Part shown: positions 34,989-48,803 of the stretch, piece by piece
How positions within the stretch are numbered: the stretch's first letter is position 1
Layout: the number at the start of each line of letters is the position of its first letter
Source of the DNA: Austropuccinia psidii
Lineage: Eukaryota > Basidiomycota > Pucciniomycetes > Pucciniales > Sphaerophragmiaceae
Assembly (NCBI GenBank): GCA_023105745.1
Contig: JALGQZ010000002.1
Span: 46,970,497 to 47,034,496 of the forward strand
Direction: 5' to 3'
DNA: 64,000 bases
Notes under the pieces: model-generated
What the model was told of the DNA's origin: nothing
The model's input: the letters and a program-made list of their open reading frames with translations, nothing else
The model's database searches: none
Made by a program: the position numbers and the translations under genes

Positions 34989-35433
34989 TGTGAGCCTTTG
35001 AGATATGACCACATACCCAATAAGGTCACAAAAAAGACTCAGAATAATTATACCTTTAATATAATTATATTAAAATTACTTAGAATAATTATACATTAAA
35101 AATAATTACTTAAACAAAAAATACCATAAATTGGTACAAAAATTGGTTTAACTTAAAAACCAATGAATCAACATGTAAAATAAATTATACCATTGGATTC
35201 CCCATGGAAAAATACACATATACCATTTTTATGGCATATCTGTAAAGTCAATATTTAAGGAATTATAAGGTATAATACCTTATAAAAACCATAAAACCTT
35301 ATTTATCTCAAGAACTAATGAAAAAACATGTGAAATAAGTTGTACCAGTGGATTCCCCATGAACATCCACACATAAAACAATTAATAAGCCAATTTCCAA
35401 AGTTAGTACTTAAGGAATTAACCTGAATATATG

Positions 35434-37265
35434 TGTAAGGTGTGGATATGAAACTTTGATTAAAAATCAAGTACTTTTCCTGTCCTCAAAATTTGTATAA
35501 GGTAAAATTCAGTTAAAAATAGTATGAAATATTATTTTTAAGAGAAAACACGCCAATTTTATTGTTTATAACTTTATTAGTATAAAACAATAATATAAAA
35601 ATTTATTGTTTTACCAACAATAAAGATTTATCCAAAAAATACTCTACAAGAGATATTTTAAGGCTACAAAAAAAATTTCTTCAAGAGCAATTTCAATTGG
35701 AATTAATTGAGCAAAGAACTGCAAGCAATTAATTAAAGAAAAAAGTCTTTAAAAAGAATATTAAAGAGAAAACACGCCCAAAAGTGACCAGAGTGAATTT
35801 GGAAACAAAGTGACAAAGTTTACAGTGATGAAAGATGCTTTAATTCACTTTTGGGGTGGTTCAGGGGTAAAAATGATTATAAGAGTTACAAACAATGATT
35901 ATAATGATTTTTCACGTGGTTAAAAGGATTAAAATGATTTAAAAGTGGTGGTTGGAATCTTTGATTGATTGGTTTAACAGTTTTAAACTAATTAATAAAA
36001 GGAAAAGATTCTAACATGAAGAGAAAGGTGGGGCAAAGAAGACATTCTTTTATAGCCATCAATTCTTTTACTCCAAAAGTAAAATTTACTCTTGTCAGTC
36101 GTGAAAAACAGTCTGACAACAGAAAAGCCAATTATGGCATCATTGAACCCTGGTTTAGACCAAAAGGGCTGGTTTAAGCCATTTTTAGCCATTTTTAGCC
36201 ATTTTAGACCCTTAAATCAGCCATTACTATAGCAATACCAGGCCTAGAGCCCTCAAAACACGTCAGAATGTGTGTAAGAGGCGTAGAAACCAGTTAAAAC
36301 TGTTTTTACTATGGTTGTTTTATCTTAAGGGTAGTTTTACCCTCTTGGCAACAGCTAAAACTACCCCAGTTGGTATCAAAACCTCATCATCAATTGAGTC
36401 CACAGACCCTGTAACTCAATTCCAGGCCAAAAATGATGAACTTTTGCGTGAATTTTGACATCCCACGCCTGTCAGCAAGGATTTTGGGGGTCTATCTCCC
36501 CCTTAGAGCTGGAGTTCCTTTTCCCCCTCAAATTTAATCTTTCCGATTTATTTTTCCTTTAATTCCTCATCATGTATTATACTTATAATTTACATATGTA
36601 ATTCAATTCAATTGTACAGTACAATACAGTAATAATTGACACCTCATATGTAAATCAAAGTTCACTTATGTAATACACGCGCACATTTTGACATTTCAAT
36701 TGAATTCAATTGAAAATACTTCAATTCCTCATAACTTCTAAACTAAACACAACACCTCAATTTTAACACAAAAATTGATGGTTAACACCACATGTGGTGT
36801 GACTTAAATTAAGGTTTTGAGGATTTTCACCTTTTGTATTGAAAATACTAAAAACTTAATTCAAGCTTATTTAGAGTTGAGTTACAAGAATTTCACTCAG
36901 AGGTGACCCCACCTGATTTTTTATGAGGAATCCAATGGTGAAATAAATTTTATATGTTTATTTATTGGATAAAAAGTTATAATAAATTTTATTTAACTTT
37001 TTTCCAAATTTATTTATTTTTTCACAATTTTGTTAAAATTTTATTTTTACTTAATTTTTTCAAGTATAAATGTAATTTTATATTTACAAAATTTAATGTA
37101 TTTTTATTTTTAAATTATAATTAGTTTTTTATTTTTAATATAATTTTATATTTATATTTTGATTTTTATTTTAATAATATAAATAAATTTATTTTATTTA
37201 TATTGATATGTTATTTTTTATATTTGTGGGCTTTTGGGTATATGAAATTACCTCTAAGGCTCACA
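35434..37265 (-). mobile_element. Inverted solo LTR of family A, inside the E LTR
   Basis: 1832 bp, reverse complement of the LTR of element A: it begins TGTAAGGTGTGG and ends CTAAGGCTCACA. The perfect 5-bp duplication atatg flanks it (35429-35433 and 37266-37270). The palindrome and hairpins of family A are present in inverse order. Frames at 35992-36192 and 36270-36458 are shadows. It is the deepest level of the nest on this side. Confidence 0.94.
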
Positions 37266-38091
37266 ATATGCACTTTTTTGGTCAACGCATATATTCAAGG
37301 ATCATAGCTAATATCTTCTAAACTATACATGATAGAATGATGAACCAAAAATAAAGTTACCACGTAATTACTGTAAGAACACAGATATGAACGTTATTTT
37401 ACAAATTATAAACAAGGTTAAAACCTATGATGAAATATTGATAAAAATCAATAGAGCTGTTGACCACTTTGTTGTGAAAGTGTTCTAAACTTAAAAAAAA
37501 GTATACAGTTGGATTCTACTAGTTCATTCGTGAAGAATGATGTAATTTTTATTATTAAATTCAGGGTATAACCCCCTGAAATCAAGGTTTGAAGTTTAAA
37601 ATATTGAATTTCGACAGAAAAGATGAGTTACAAGAAAAATCATCAAAATTACAGTTTTGATGATGTAATGAAAAGCTCTTTGCAGCATGATAAGGTTATG
37701 CCAGGCTATCAGAATTCACTCTCTGAATTTCTGTAGCGTGTAAATCTTAAAAGTTATTGAGGATCAAAGCTTGAGCTTAATTTGAGCAGTTATGATCACT
37801 CACAGTAACCTTAATTTAAGTTTAACAGTCTTAAGAGTGATACAATTGGTGAATACTATTAGTTTATGATTAAAACTAATAAAATCCACGAAATTTGGGG
37901 TTCTGCCAAGCCTCTGATGTCATCAACTTTAGAGTTATAGTGATAACTCTAAATAATGGTGTAATAATGATGTAATATGGTTTGATAATGATGTAATCAT
38001 CTCCAAACCTTAAAATATTGATCAATTCCAGTGGATATGATCAGTACATGTCTACTAGAAGCCTGTTGGACTCTAAGAGGGAGGTATTTAC

Positions 38092-38100
38092 TATAAATAG
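38092..38100 (+). promoter_or_regulatory. TATA box of LTR E
   Basis: TATAAATAG in the context TTTACTATAAATAGAGC, about 730 bp before the LTR end; the position fits a U3 core promoter. Confidence 0.55.
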
Positions 38101-38830
38101 AGCTCTTTTTACTCTATATTCCCCTCAGACGCATCAAAAACATTAAATCAATTAAATCAAAGGTAATTTCTTTATTCTTTATATATAAAACTATTATATT
38201 ATTAAAGACCAAAGACCACCTTGCTATAATCATCTATTTTGACGTGATTAAATCATTTATTTAATTCTTTTTGTTAAAAAATCTCTCTAAAACTCTTTTC
38301 CACATAAAAATCCAGAATAATTTGTAATTTTCTTTATTTTTATTGTAAATACAATTTGAAAAAGTTGTATTTATATATTTTGGCATAAAATATTTCAAAA
38401 TTATTATATTAAGTGTTGAAAGTAGGTTATTTTCTCTTATTATAATAATTTCTCTATTATTACTCTCTTAATAATTCTTTAATTAATATAAATAGTATTT
38501 ATATTAATTCATAACTTTAATATTAGTAATATTATTGTTATTAATTGTTTTTTATTAATAAAAAGCAATTTTTTACGCCTCTATTATTTGTTGGTAACAA
38601 TAATAAAGAGCTTTTTAAATATATGTATTTATTATATTATATTTTCATAATATAAATTATATTATTATATTTATTTAATAATATAATTACTTTACGCCAT
38701 AATAATAATAATTCTTTATTATTATTATAATTTTAATCTTCTTTATTCAATTCATAAGGACATTCAGAGTACAATAAGTAATAAATTAGTAATTTTTACT
38801 TATTGTTTCATAGTCAAACCTTACACAAAT

Positions 38831-41800
38831 AATACAAGAAATAAAAAAATTTAAAACTAGTATTGATGTAGAACTGTATAAATTTGATGCAAAGTTACAT
38901 AGAATAACATCCAATATAAGTGAATTAAAGAGAAATGACAAAACTTCTACTGAGTGGTAGAAGTTGACAAATGTCAAACTTGATTCAATTACCAATAAAT
39001 GTGACAGAATTGAAAGTAAATGTCAAGTTCAAGAGGATGCGATAGGAGATGTTTCCATTTCACACATCAATGAACCACTTGCAATTCTGAGAGATCAGGT
39101 TTTGGAAATAATTAATAATAACAATCAGTTTTCCACACATTTGGCAAAAAGTGACAGTGAGAGGCAGAAATTAAAAAATGAAATCATTGCAAATGTGGAG
39201 CAAATCTATAATAATTATGCACCACATATTCTGAGATACTCTACACCTTTGACTGAAGAGACATTTTCTGTAAAAGGAAGTTTGACCCCCCTTTTTAGGA
39301 GAAAATTCTATCTGCGCCAAAGATATTCCCAAACTGGAAGAATGGCCAACATTCTCTGGTGAAGGAGAATACAATCATGTGGAGTTCATCAGAGCAATTG
39401 ATATGTTTCAAGAGGACTTTCACATACCTGATGAAATTATAGTGGGCAAGCTAAACTCCTTGTTTACCAGAACTGCAAAGAAACTGTATTACAAAATGAG
39501 ACAAGATCATGGTAAACATGATTTTCCTTCATGGAAATCTGAAATAATCACCAAATGGGCTAACAATCTTTGGAGATTTAAAATGAAAAATGCTTTTCAA
39601 AGTGCCATTTTTAACTCAGAAAAGGATAAACCACTTACTTGGTTCCTCAAACAGAAAGACAGATTAACTGCCTTACACCCAGATATGCCTGACTCTATGA
39701 TTAATATGAAAATATTATGAAAATGTAGAGGAGAACTAGAACACGCTATCAAATGCAGATGTGTAGAGCCCTGTTCAACAGAAAACTACAACAATGCCAT
39801 GGAATATATCATTACTAGGACCAGAATTGGTAAAACCTGGAGTAGAATCCCTATGGAATACAAGTTGGTCTCAAAAACCTCTAGAGAAGATAAGAGGCCT
39901 GAAAGGCCTGTCTTGAAGTGTCATAAATGTGGAAGCACCTCAAATTTAGCCAACACTTGCACCAAGAAGACAAAAATTAATGAAGTTCAAGTCATTGAAT
40001 AAGTTCAGTTTACTGAAGAGAAATAGTAATATGACCTAGATTCTGAAGTCTCTGAGGATACAACAGTAGAAGACTATCCCATTGAAAACATCACAGATTT
40101 TTTTGAGGTCACAGAAGTCCATACTCACTTTCCACAGTACAGTGAGGATTGTCATAACCTGATCAACATCCAGGATGCCAGAATGTGTGAAACCAAACCT
40201 GCAAGAGGTAAAGGATACACTGCTGGAGCCTCTTGTATCACATCAATACTGATTATTAATATTGAAGCCAGAGTAAATTTTGATACAGGGGAATTTTGTA
40301 CTTGTGTAGGCAAATATTATCTTCAAGCCATACTCCCTGGATGGAAGAACCATCTATTACTAATAGAGGGTGTACAATTTATTAGTTCCAGTAATAATAT
40401 GTACCCTTTGGGCATATTGGACACTATTGTTGTATTTTGAAATCCAGAAGGATGTTTAAGAATTAAAACAGAGATAGTAGTAATGGACAATTGCACATCT
40501 CAGCACATCATTCTTGGAAATGATTACTTAAATATTTATGGTATTGACATCAATAACCATAAAGACAGATATTTCACAATTGGAGAAAATAAAAGACATG
40601 AATTTGCTTTTTCCAAGATTCTAAATAAAATATCTACAATATCTTTTGTTAAAGATACTTATAAGGAAGAATTTGTGGCTAATCAGCTTGTTGAAGCACA
40701 AATCAATCCATCATGATCACCCAAAATGAAGCGTGATCTTATTGATGTATTATACACATATAAGAATTCCTTTGCTTCTGATAATGAACCACTAGGCGCT
40801 ATTAAAGGGGATGAAGTTGATAGTACTATTAATATTGACAGACAATACCCTCCAGTGCTTAGAAGACCAGCTTATCCAGCCAGTCCCAGAGCTAGAGAAG
40901 CCTTGTAAAAACATTTTCAAGAGTTGATCCAACATGGTGTAATAAGAAAAGGAGGCCATAATGAGGAAGTTGAAGTGACAACACCTGTTACTATTGCTTG
41001 GCATAATGATAAATAAGGAATGGTTGAAGATTTTGGAGCATTGAATACCTACACAGTTTCAGATAGGTATCCAATTCCCAGAATTCCAGAGACCTTGACT
41101 GAATTTTCTAAAGCCAAGTATATAACATCCATGGATGCATTGAAAGGTTTTGATCAAACATTTTTGATGCCCAAAACTAATAAATTACTTAAAAATATCA
41201 CTCACTGTGGTATTTCTGAGTATCTTAGAATGCCATTTGGTATTAGAAATGCACCATCTCATTATCAAAGAACGATGAATACTATCTTCCCCACAGAATT
41301 TTCTGAAGGATAGCTTATCATTTATATTGATGATATAATCATATCTTCTGAATCATGGTCTTTGCACCTTGAAATACTTGCAAGAGTACTTGACAAAGCT
41401 ACAGGGGTGAATATGAAGATTTCACTCAAGAAATGTAACTTTGGCTTTGAAGAACTTAAAGCTTTAGGACATATTGTTTCTGGTTTAAGCTTGGTTATTG
41501 ACAAAAATAAAGTGGCAGCAGTGTTACTTAAGCCAATACCCCAGAATAAGAAAGAAATGATGTATTTTCTTGGATTTTCCAGTTATTGAAGGCAACACCT
41601 GAAAGACTTTGCAATTCTAGCCAAATCACTCTATATAATCTGTGATCAACAGACAGTATTTGAGATGACACAGGAAGGGATTAAACCTTATGAGAAGATG
41701 AGGAAATCTCTTAAAGAAGCATTTTTACTCCCCATGCCTAACTGGAATATACCTTTTAAATTTTACATTGATGCATGTGGAGATGGATTAGGGGCAGCCC

Positions 41801-43811
41801 TACATCAAGTACAAATTATTGATTACAAACCTACAGAGGGACCAGTTTGTTACATCTCAAGACAAATCAAACTAACAGAGGCCAGATATGGTGCAAGCCA
41901 TATGGAGTGCTTATGTTTTGTATGGGAACTTGAGGGATTGCACTATTATCTTGATGGCAGTGGTTTTGAAGTGATAACTGACTGTAATACCGTTAAATCA
42001 CTTCTTCACATGAAAACTCCCAACAGACATATGTTGAGATGGCAAATATTCATTCAAGAATATGGAGGTAACATTAATATAGTTCATAAGGTAGGAAACA
42101 TTCACAAGAATTCTTATGGACTCAGCAGGTGGTCATTATCCAATACTCCTGATAACCCAGCTTATGTACCTTTGGAAGAAGAACTACAGATTCCAATTGA
42201 AGTAATTAACATAACTGATATTGGGACTGAATTCTTTGAAGAAGTCAGAGAATCTTATAAGCAGGACAAGAATAGCCATATCTTGACTTTATTTTTAAAT
42301 AAATATTGAAAAAATACATCTCTAGTCAATTCACTGGATAAGGTTTGGAAGAATTCCTATTCTGAAGGAAGATTTCACTTGTTTGATGGAATAATTTACC
42401 ACAGAAACACACATTCTTGTGTGATGACATTGTGTAGCAGATTTCTTATCAATACCATTCTTCATGAATGTCATGATAGCATCTACTCTGGACACCTGCC
42501 AGAAGACAGAACACTTGAAAAAGTAAAAAACTATGCATGGTGGCTATGTTGGAGAAAAGAAACCATTGAATATTGCCATACATGTGACAGATGTCAAAAA
42601 GCAAACAGGAGTACAGGAAAGAAATTTAGACTAAGGATTCATATTCAAGAACCAAAATTCCCTTGGGAAGTTGTTCATATGGATTGGGTCACAGTACTTC
42701 CTCCAAGTGGTGACAAAGGTTATAACGCTTTTTTAGTCATTGTAGACAGATATAGAAAGACTCCCATATTTTTACCATGTCATAAAGATGACACTGCTAT
42801 GGATACAGCTCTTCTTCTATTGAGTAGAGCTATTTATAATACAGGATTGTTTAAGAATATCATAAGTGACAGAGATCCCAATTTCACATCTGAGCTTTGG
42901 ACCAATCTTCACAGATTGTTTGAGACTGAGCTATCATTCTAAACTGCATATCACCCCCAAACAGATGGACTAACGTAGAGAATAACTGAAACTTTAGAAG
43001 AAATTATCAGGAGATTCTGTGCTTATGGGTTAGAATTCAAAGACTCAGATGGCTTTACCCATTACTGGTGCACTCTCATACCTGCATTGGAATTGGCATA
43101 TACTACATCAGTCCATTCTTCTACAGGTCAAACTCCTGCTATGTTAGAAAAAGTATGGAATCCAAGACTCCCAACAGACACACTGTGGAAATATTTCATT
43201 GACATCACTCCTACAGCTTCCAGCTTCAAGATCATTCTTGATAAAGTGAAACATCATGAAAAACAGAGGATTGATGATGCTTTTGACTATACAAAACAGA
43301 AGTGGGACAAGAATCACAAGGTACCAGACTTCAAAGTAGGAGACCTAGTTCTAGTTTCAACCTTTAATTTTAATAATATCAAAGGTCCAAAGAAACTTAA
43401 TAATTCCTACATAGGACCTTTTGTTATTGTTGCCTTACACAGAATCAATGAAGTCCAAGTGGAATTGAGTAGTGAATTAGAAAATAAATACCCTACCTTT
43501 CCAGTCAGCTTGATAAAACCTTATCAACCAGCTGACAAAGAATTTTTTCCTTTAGGGAGCCCAGCTCCTTTGACTGTACCACCAGTGGAACAGAGATGAA
43601 TGGATGGAAGAATCAGGAATACCTCACTCAGATAAGCTCTTAAGAAGATTTGGACATGAAAGAAAGCCATAAGCCTGAATATGTCCATAAATGTGCTTTA
43701 AATTACTTGATCTGAGTAATGTAACGAGGTTGGACAGTGGACATTAACCCCCCTTTGGGGCCTTTTTCTTTTTGATATCATTAATAAAATTGTAGTACAA
43801 TTTTATTTTTT
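38831..43811 (+). pseudogene. gag-pol of element C, main part (part 4)
   Basis: Gag resumes after the E LTR with coiled-coil-like sequence, then the capsid region (EEWPTFSGEGEYNHVEFI-like reading near 39335-39400), a CCHC knuckle CHKCGSTSNLANTC near 39920-39960, a protease with FDTGEFCTC near 40278, and an RT with intact YIDD at 41333-41344. RNase H and an integrase with CDRCQ and SDRDPNFTS follow. Damage: many stops, including TGG to TAG just before YIDD, and a TAG in place of the integrase catalytic glutamate near 42978. The chromodomain has lost its first part; the tail RDEWMEESGIP is out of frame near 43590-43625. Non-functional. Confidence 0.93.
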
Positions 43812-43823
43812 GGTGGGAGGGAA
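43812..43823 (+). other. Polypurine tract, element C
   Basis: GGTGGGAGGGAA abuts the 3' LTR of C. Confidence 0.8.
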
Positions 43824-44320
43824 TGCAAGCCTTGAGGTATATTTGACATACCCAAATTGGCCACAACTATCTTTAAAAATAAATTTTGAACTATGCATAA
43901 CCTATAAGTCATTCATACATTCAAAATTCATCATTTTTTATTTCAGAAAAGATGAATGACTTTTTTGTGAGTAAGTATATCCATGGATTTAAGGCCAGAT
44001 TTGGATTATACACAAAAGTTTACCTAGGGTACCTCCATAGAGTGAATAAGCTTAAATTAACTCTAGGAGGTGGTGATATGGAAAATACTTTAATACCACA
44101 TAAAGGAAATGTGAAAATGTTTGTTTTTCTCAAATTCACGCTAAAATAATGGGAATGTGAGAAATCCCATGCTACATATACACTAAGAATAGTGTTGTAA
44201 ATGTTTGTGGCACTTGATATTATGGTATTCTTACATACATGTTTGGTACACCCATAGTGGATATCAGTCTTTAAGCCTGAATTTCTATTTTGGACATGAA
44301 AATAGCTAAGGGGGACAAAA

Positions 44321-44962
44321 GAAATCAAAGAGAGCCAGGGTACCCAGCCTCTGAGGCCTCTGAGGCATGGACAGGTCTAAAGCTTGGATCCATGGCTGAT
44401 CTTGGCCCAATTAGTATACTAAAACCTTTGGGGAACTTGGTTACCAAGTTGAAATCTCATTAAATCAGAACAAAATTGCAGATAAGCTGCTATTTTGACA
44501 TGCCAAGGAGGTAAACACAAACTTAGAGTCCTATAACCATGTCAATTCTTAATTATTTTCCATTGATAAACCCTAAAAGAGTAATTGAAGACCTTTTTGG
44601 ACCAGTATCCATTGATTTACCTCATAGCAACCAGTAATATAGACAACAAAGAGAGCCAGGGTACCCAACTTCTGATGCCTCTGAGGCCTGAACAGCTCTA
44701 AAGCTTGTATACATGGCTGATCTTGGCCAAAATAGTATACTAAAACGTTTTGGGAACTTAGTTACCAAGTTAAAATCTCATTAAATCATAAGAAAATTGC
44801 AAATAAGCTGCTATTTTGATGTGCCAAGGAGGTAAAGAGCAACTGAGAATCCTGTAACCATGTAAATTCTTGATTATTTTCCATGGATAACCCCTAAAAG
44901 AGTAATTAAAAACTGTTTTGGACTATTATCCATTGATTTACCTCATAGCAACCAGTAATATA
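44321..44962 (+). repeat. Tandem duplication (2 x about 321 bp) inside 3' LTR of C
   Basis: Both units begin near CAAAGAGAGCCAGGGTACCC and end in AACCAGTAATATAG. The 5' LTR of the same element has one unit (about 21145-21465). The two units have diverged at a number of positions. Confidence 0.85.
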
Positions 44963-45892
44963 GTGCTACTTGCAATTCTACATTGAAATGAGGTAAAACC
45001 TTCAGAAATTCATTAACAATACAATTCTCAATAAATCTTTCTTAACCTTCCAAGACCAATGGAGAACAGTATTATCCATAAATTAACTAAAGAGAATCAC
45101 AGTTTCATAAGCAAGATTAAAAGCTTTACTTACAGTCCATTTTTGATAATTCCACATAAAATACTGACTCTTCAAAAATTCACAGAAAATACAACCTGTG
45201 ATTAGATTTCCAATAAAATTGATAACTTTGAGAAATTAATGTTTGCTTTGAAATAAAAGAATATTTAAATTTGTTACTCCTTTTATTCTTAACCATATTT
45301 GGGTTGGTAGTCACGTCAAAGCATCAATTAACCAATTATGATAATCTTACATGACAACAGATGATGCAATCATTAATCCAAAAAGTATTATTGTTTTATC
45401 ACTCACTGACTTTTTCAGTTTTCTCCATGTCACGCCTCTGTCAGCTTTCTTATACTCGAAGGAGGATTCCTCTTGCTGTTTTTTACAAATTATCACATTT
45501 ATTCAATTATACCATTATTACCAACAAGTAAGTATTAGTTAGATCTTTTATTAAGTGTTTTATTCTTTCAGAATCAATAGGAAAGACGTGAGATCATATA
45601 AATTAACTATATATTGTTGTAATCTTGTTATCAATCAATTTTTCTCTTTTTAACTCCACAATTACCTGTCAAATCTCTCTACTATTATTTTTCAATAAGG
45701 TCTCTGGATTATTAGTGAGTTATTTATCTTGATTCTCAAAGTTTTTTTCAGGAGCTCTATTTATAATTATTCTTGTAAAAGATAACTATCTATTAAAATA
45801 GTTTTATCACTAAACTCTTCTTGTAATTGATTCTTGTAGACAATTACTGCTTACTGTTCTAATCACTAGTAGTGTATAACAAGTAAAAGAAA

Positions 45893-45914
45893 TAATTAAT
45901 TAATTAATTAATTA
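45893..45914 (+). repeat. TAAT microsatellite
   Basis: About five TAAT units in the 3' LTR of C. Confidence 0.6.
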
Positions 45915-46023
45915 TTTAATTTTGGTTAAGATAATCTTATTATTATATTCTATAAGTACAGTCATAGTACTGTTGATTAATAGTAATATTATCAACAGTT
46001 TCATAGACAAATCTTACCACATG

Positions 46024-48700
46024 ATACTTCAACTCAATTATCCCAAGCAAGATTCATAACTTCTATGCATTCCCTTAAAGGATTTCACCAAAATGGTTTG
46101 GCACCTCATTCTAGTAAATTATTGCTCATTGTGGAATTTATGAAGACTTTAGGATGCCCTTTGGGATTAAAGATGCACCCGCTTATTATCAAAGAATGAT
46201 GAATATTTCTTTCCCACATGAATTATCAGAGGGGTAGTTCATCATTTATATTTATGAAATTATTATTTGTTCAGAAACATGGAAATTTAACTTAGAGAAA
46301 CTTTCATCAGTACTTAGGAATATCATTCAAGTGAAAAGGAAAATACCACTCAAAAAATGCAATTTTAGATTTCATGAGTTAAAATCTCTGGGACCTTCAG
46401 TTTCAGGACTAAGCCTGGGTGTTGATAAAAACAAATTGGCTGCAGTCTTACTAAAACCATTACCCAGAGAGAGAAAGAAATGATTCCTCTGTTAGGGTTT
46501 GCCAGTCATTATAGACAACACCTCAAAGATTTTGCTACCATGCTACATCATTGTACAGAATTTATGACCAATAAACTGTCTTTGAAATTAAACAAGAAAG
46601 GATTAAAGAATATGATAAAACAAGTATTCCTTAACCAAAGAACCATTGTTATTGATTCCAGACTGGAAACTTCCTTTGAAGCTGTATATTGATGCATGTG
46701 GTTAATGCTTAGGTTCACCTCTTCATCAAGTTCAAATTGTCAATGACAAGCCTTATGAAGGTCCAGTTTGTTTTATTTCAAGACAAATTAAACCTACAGA
46801 GACCAGGTATGAAGCAAGCCAAATGGAGTTCCTTTGCCTTTCTTGGGCTTTGGAAAAACTACATTATTTTATTGACGGTAGTGTGTTTGAATTCATTACT
46901 GATTGTAATGCCATTAAATCACTTCTTAACATGAAAACACCTAAAAGACACATGTTAACCTGGCATATTGCTATACAGGAGTATACAGGCAATATGATCA
47001 TAGTACATAAATCTGGAAATATTCACAATAATGCTTATGGCTTGAGTAGATGGGCATTACCCAATACACCTGATAATCCTGCATATGTTCCTGCAAATGC
47101 AGAACCTCAAATTCCAATTCAAGGAATTAACATCACAGGTGTGGGAACAGAATTCTTTTAAGAGGTTAGAGAAAGCTGTAAGCAATATATAAATTTCTGT
47201 ATTCTCAATTCTCTACTTGACAAAGATTGCAAAGATTTAGCTTCAGCTAATTCTTTTGATGATATGTGGAAATCATCATATGACAATGGAAGATTTCATT
47301 TGTGTGATGGTATCTTATATCATAGGTTTAAACACACATGTGTGATGGTCTTACTTTATAGAATGTTAATCAACACAATATTAATAGAGTGCCATGAAAA
47401 CCTCTATTTTGGACATCTCTCTGAAGACAGAACAATGGAAAGAATTAAGACAAGTGCTTGGTGGCCATCTTGGACAAAAGATGTCATTGAGTACTGTCAC
47501 AGTTGTGACAGATGTCAGAAGGCCAGTAAGGCTACTGATAAAAGATTTTACTTAATGATTCATGTCCAAGAATCAAGTACCCCATGGGAAGTGGTTGATA
47601 TGAATTTGGTGACTGCCTTACCACCTGGTGGTGAGAAATGTTACAATGCATTTCTTGTTATTGTAGAAAGGTACAGAAAGACTCCATTCTTTCTACCATG
47701 TCATAAAGATGACACAGCTATTTTAATTTGGAATAGAGTAATATCTCATACTATTCTCTTTAAAAAGATCATTAGTGATAGAGATCCAAAACTTACATAA
47801 GCCTTTGGGCACAAAAAAAATCTTTCTCAACACCTTACCATCCACAGAATGATGGATTAGAAGAAAGAATGATTCAGACCCTTGAGGACATTATCAGAAG
47901 ATTTTGTGCTTATGGCCTGGAGTTTAAATATTCTGATGGCTTTACTCATGGCTAGCATACACTTATACCAGCATTGAAATTAGCCTACAAGACTTCTATC
48001 CATGCTTCAACAGGCAAGACTCCTGCAATTTTGGAAAAAGGATGGAACCCTAAACTTCCAGTTGATACGTTGAAGAAAGATTTAGTTGATATTCATCTAA
48101 CTACTTCAATATTGAAGTTATTTCCTGATAAAGTGAGGTATCATTCAAATCAAAGCATGAATGATACCTTCAAATATTCTAAACAAAAGTGGGATAAAAT
48201 TCATACAACCCCAGAATTCAGAGTAGGGGATTCAATACTAGTTTCAACCTTGAACTTTAATAATTTTAAAGGCCCAAAGAAGTTGGAAGATTTCTTTGCA
48301 GAACCACTCATTATTAAACCCCTTTATGGGACAAATGCAGTACAAGTATAGCTTTAAGGAGATTTCAAAACAAACATCCAACTTTCCCTTTCAGTCTTGT
48401 AAAGCATTACACTTTAAGGGATAAGGAATGATTTCCTTTGAGAAATGAAACACCCTTAGAGGTACCACCACTTGATCAAAGTCAAGAGAAAAAGGTACTA
48501 GAAGTCTTGAAAGAAACGAGACTTGGGGGGGAAATGAAAGAGAATACTTAGTCAGGTACAAAAACACACAACATGAAGATGAGTGGCTTTCAGAAAGTAA
48601 AATACCTGATTCTCAAATGTTTCTCAGAAGGTTCAGACATGTGAAAAGACAAATTCCTCAATAGCAAGTTTAAATTGTGTGCTTTACATACTTGAAAAGG
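46024..48700 (+). pseudogene. pol of element B, 3' part (after element C)
   Basis: RT of B resumes directly after C's right flank (DTSTQLSQARFITSMHSLKGFH reading with the left half) and runs through RNase H and integrase to a chromodomain tail near 48545-48650 (REYLVRYKN, EDEWLSE). The RT active site reads YIYE near 46248 instead of YIDD, so it is dead. In integrase the first catalytic aspartate is asparagine (DMNLVT near 47605), and a frameshift with a stop follows SDRDPK near 47790. RNase H has a stop near 46690. Confidence 0.9.
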
Positions 48701-48803
48701 TAAAAGTAGAGAAGTTGGACAGTGGATTATACCCCCCCCACATAAATTGAAGGTAAACTACTAAGTGAAAATTGTAGTACAATTCTTGTTGGTGGTAGAG
48801 AAA

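Larger units (their letters stand above)
34989..38825 (+). mobile_element. Solo LTR of family E, in gag of C
   Basis: TGTGAGCC at the start and TCAAACCTTACA at the end, flanked by the perfect 5-bp duplication caaat (34984-34988 and 38826-38830). Without the inverted A LTR inside it is about 2.0 kb. Its first part matches 63173-64000, a second copy with no inserted LTR, which confirms the interruption. A TATAAATAG box lies at 38092-38100, and the terminal hairpin at about 38766-38815. Confidence 0.93.
20649..46018 (+). mobile_element. Ty3/gypsy chromovirus C, inserted in element B
   Basis: LTRs at 20649-22514 and 43824-46018 bound it. The flanks are ccatg on the left (20644-20648) and acatg on the right (46019-46023), a 5-bp duplication with one change. 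Removing it rejoins B's RT reading across the site. C's gag is interrupted by element D, a solo D-type LTR and a solo E LTR; without them C is about 10.4 kb. Confidence 0.92.
43824..46018 (+). repeat. 3' LTR of element C (2195 bp)
   Basis: Begins TGCAAGCC (TGTGAGCC with two transitions) and ends AAATCTTACC. It is 329 bp longer than the 5' LTR because of a tandem duplication at about 44321-44962. An AATT-type microsatellite lies at 45893-45914. Confidence 0.92.
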
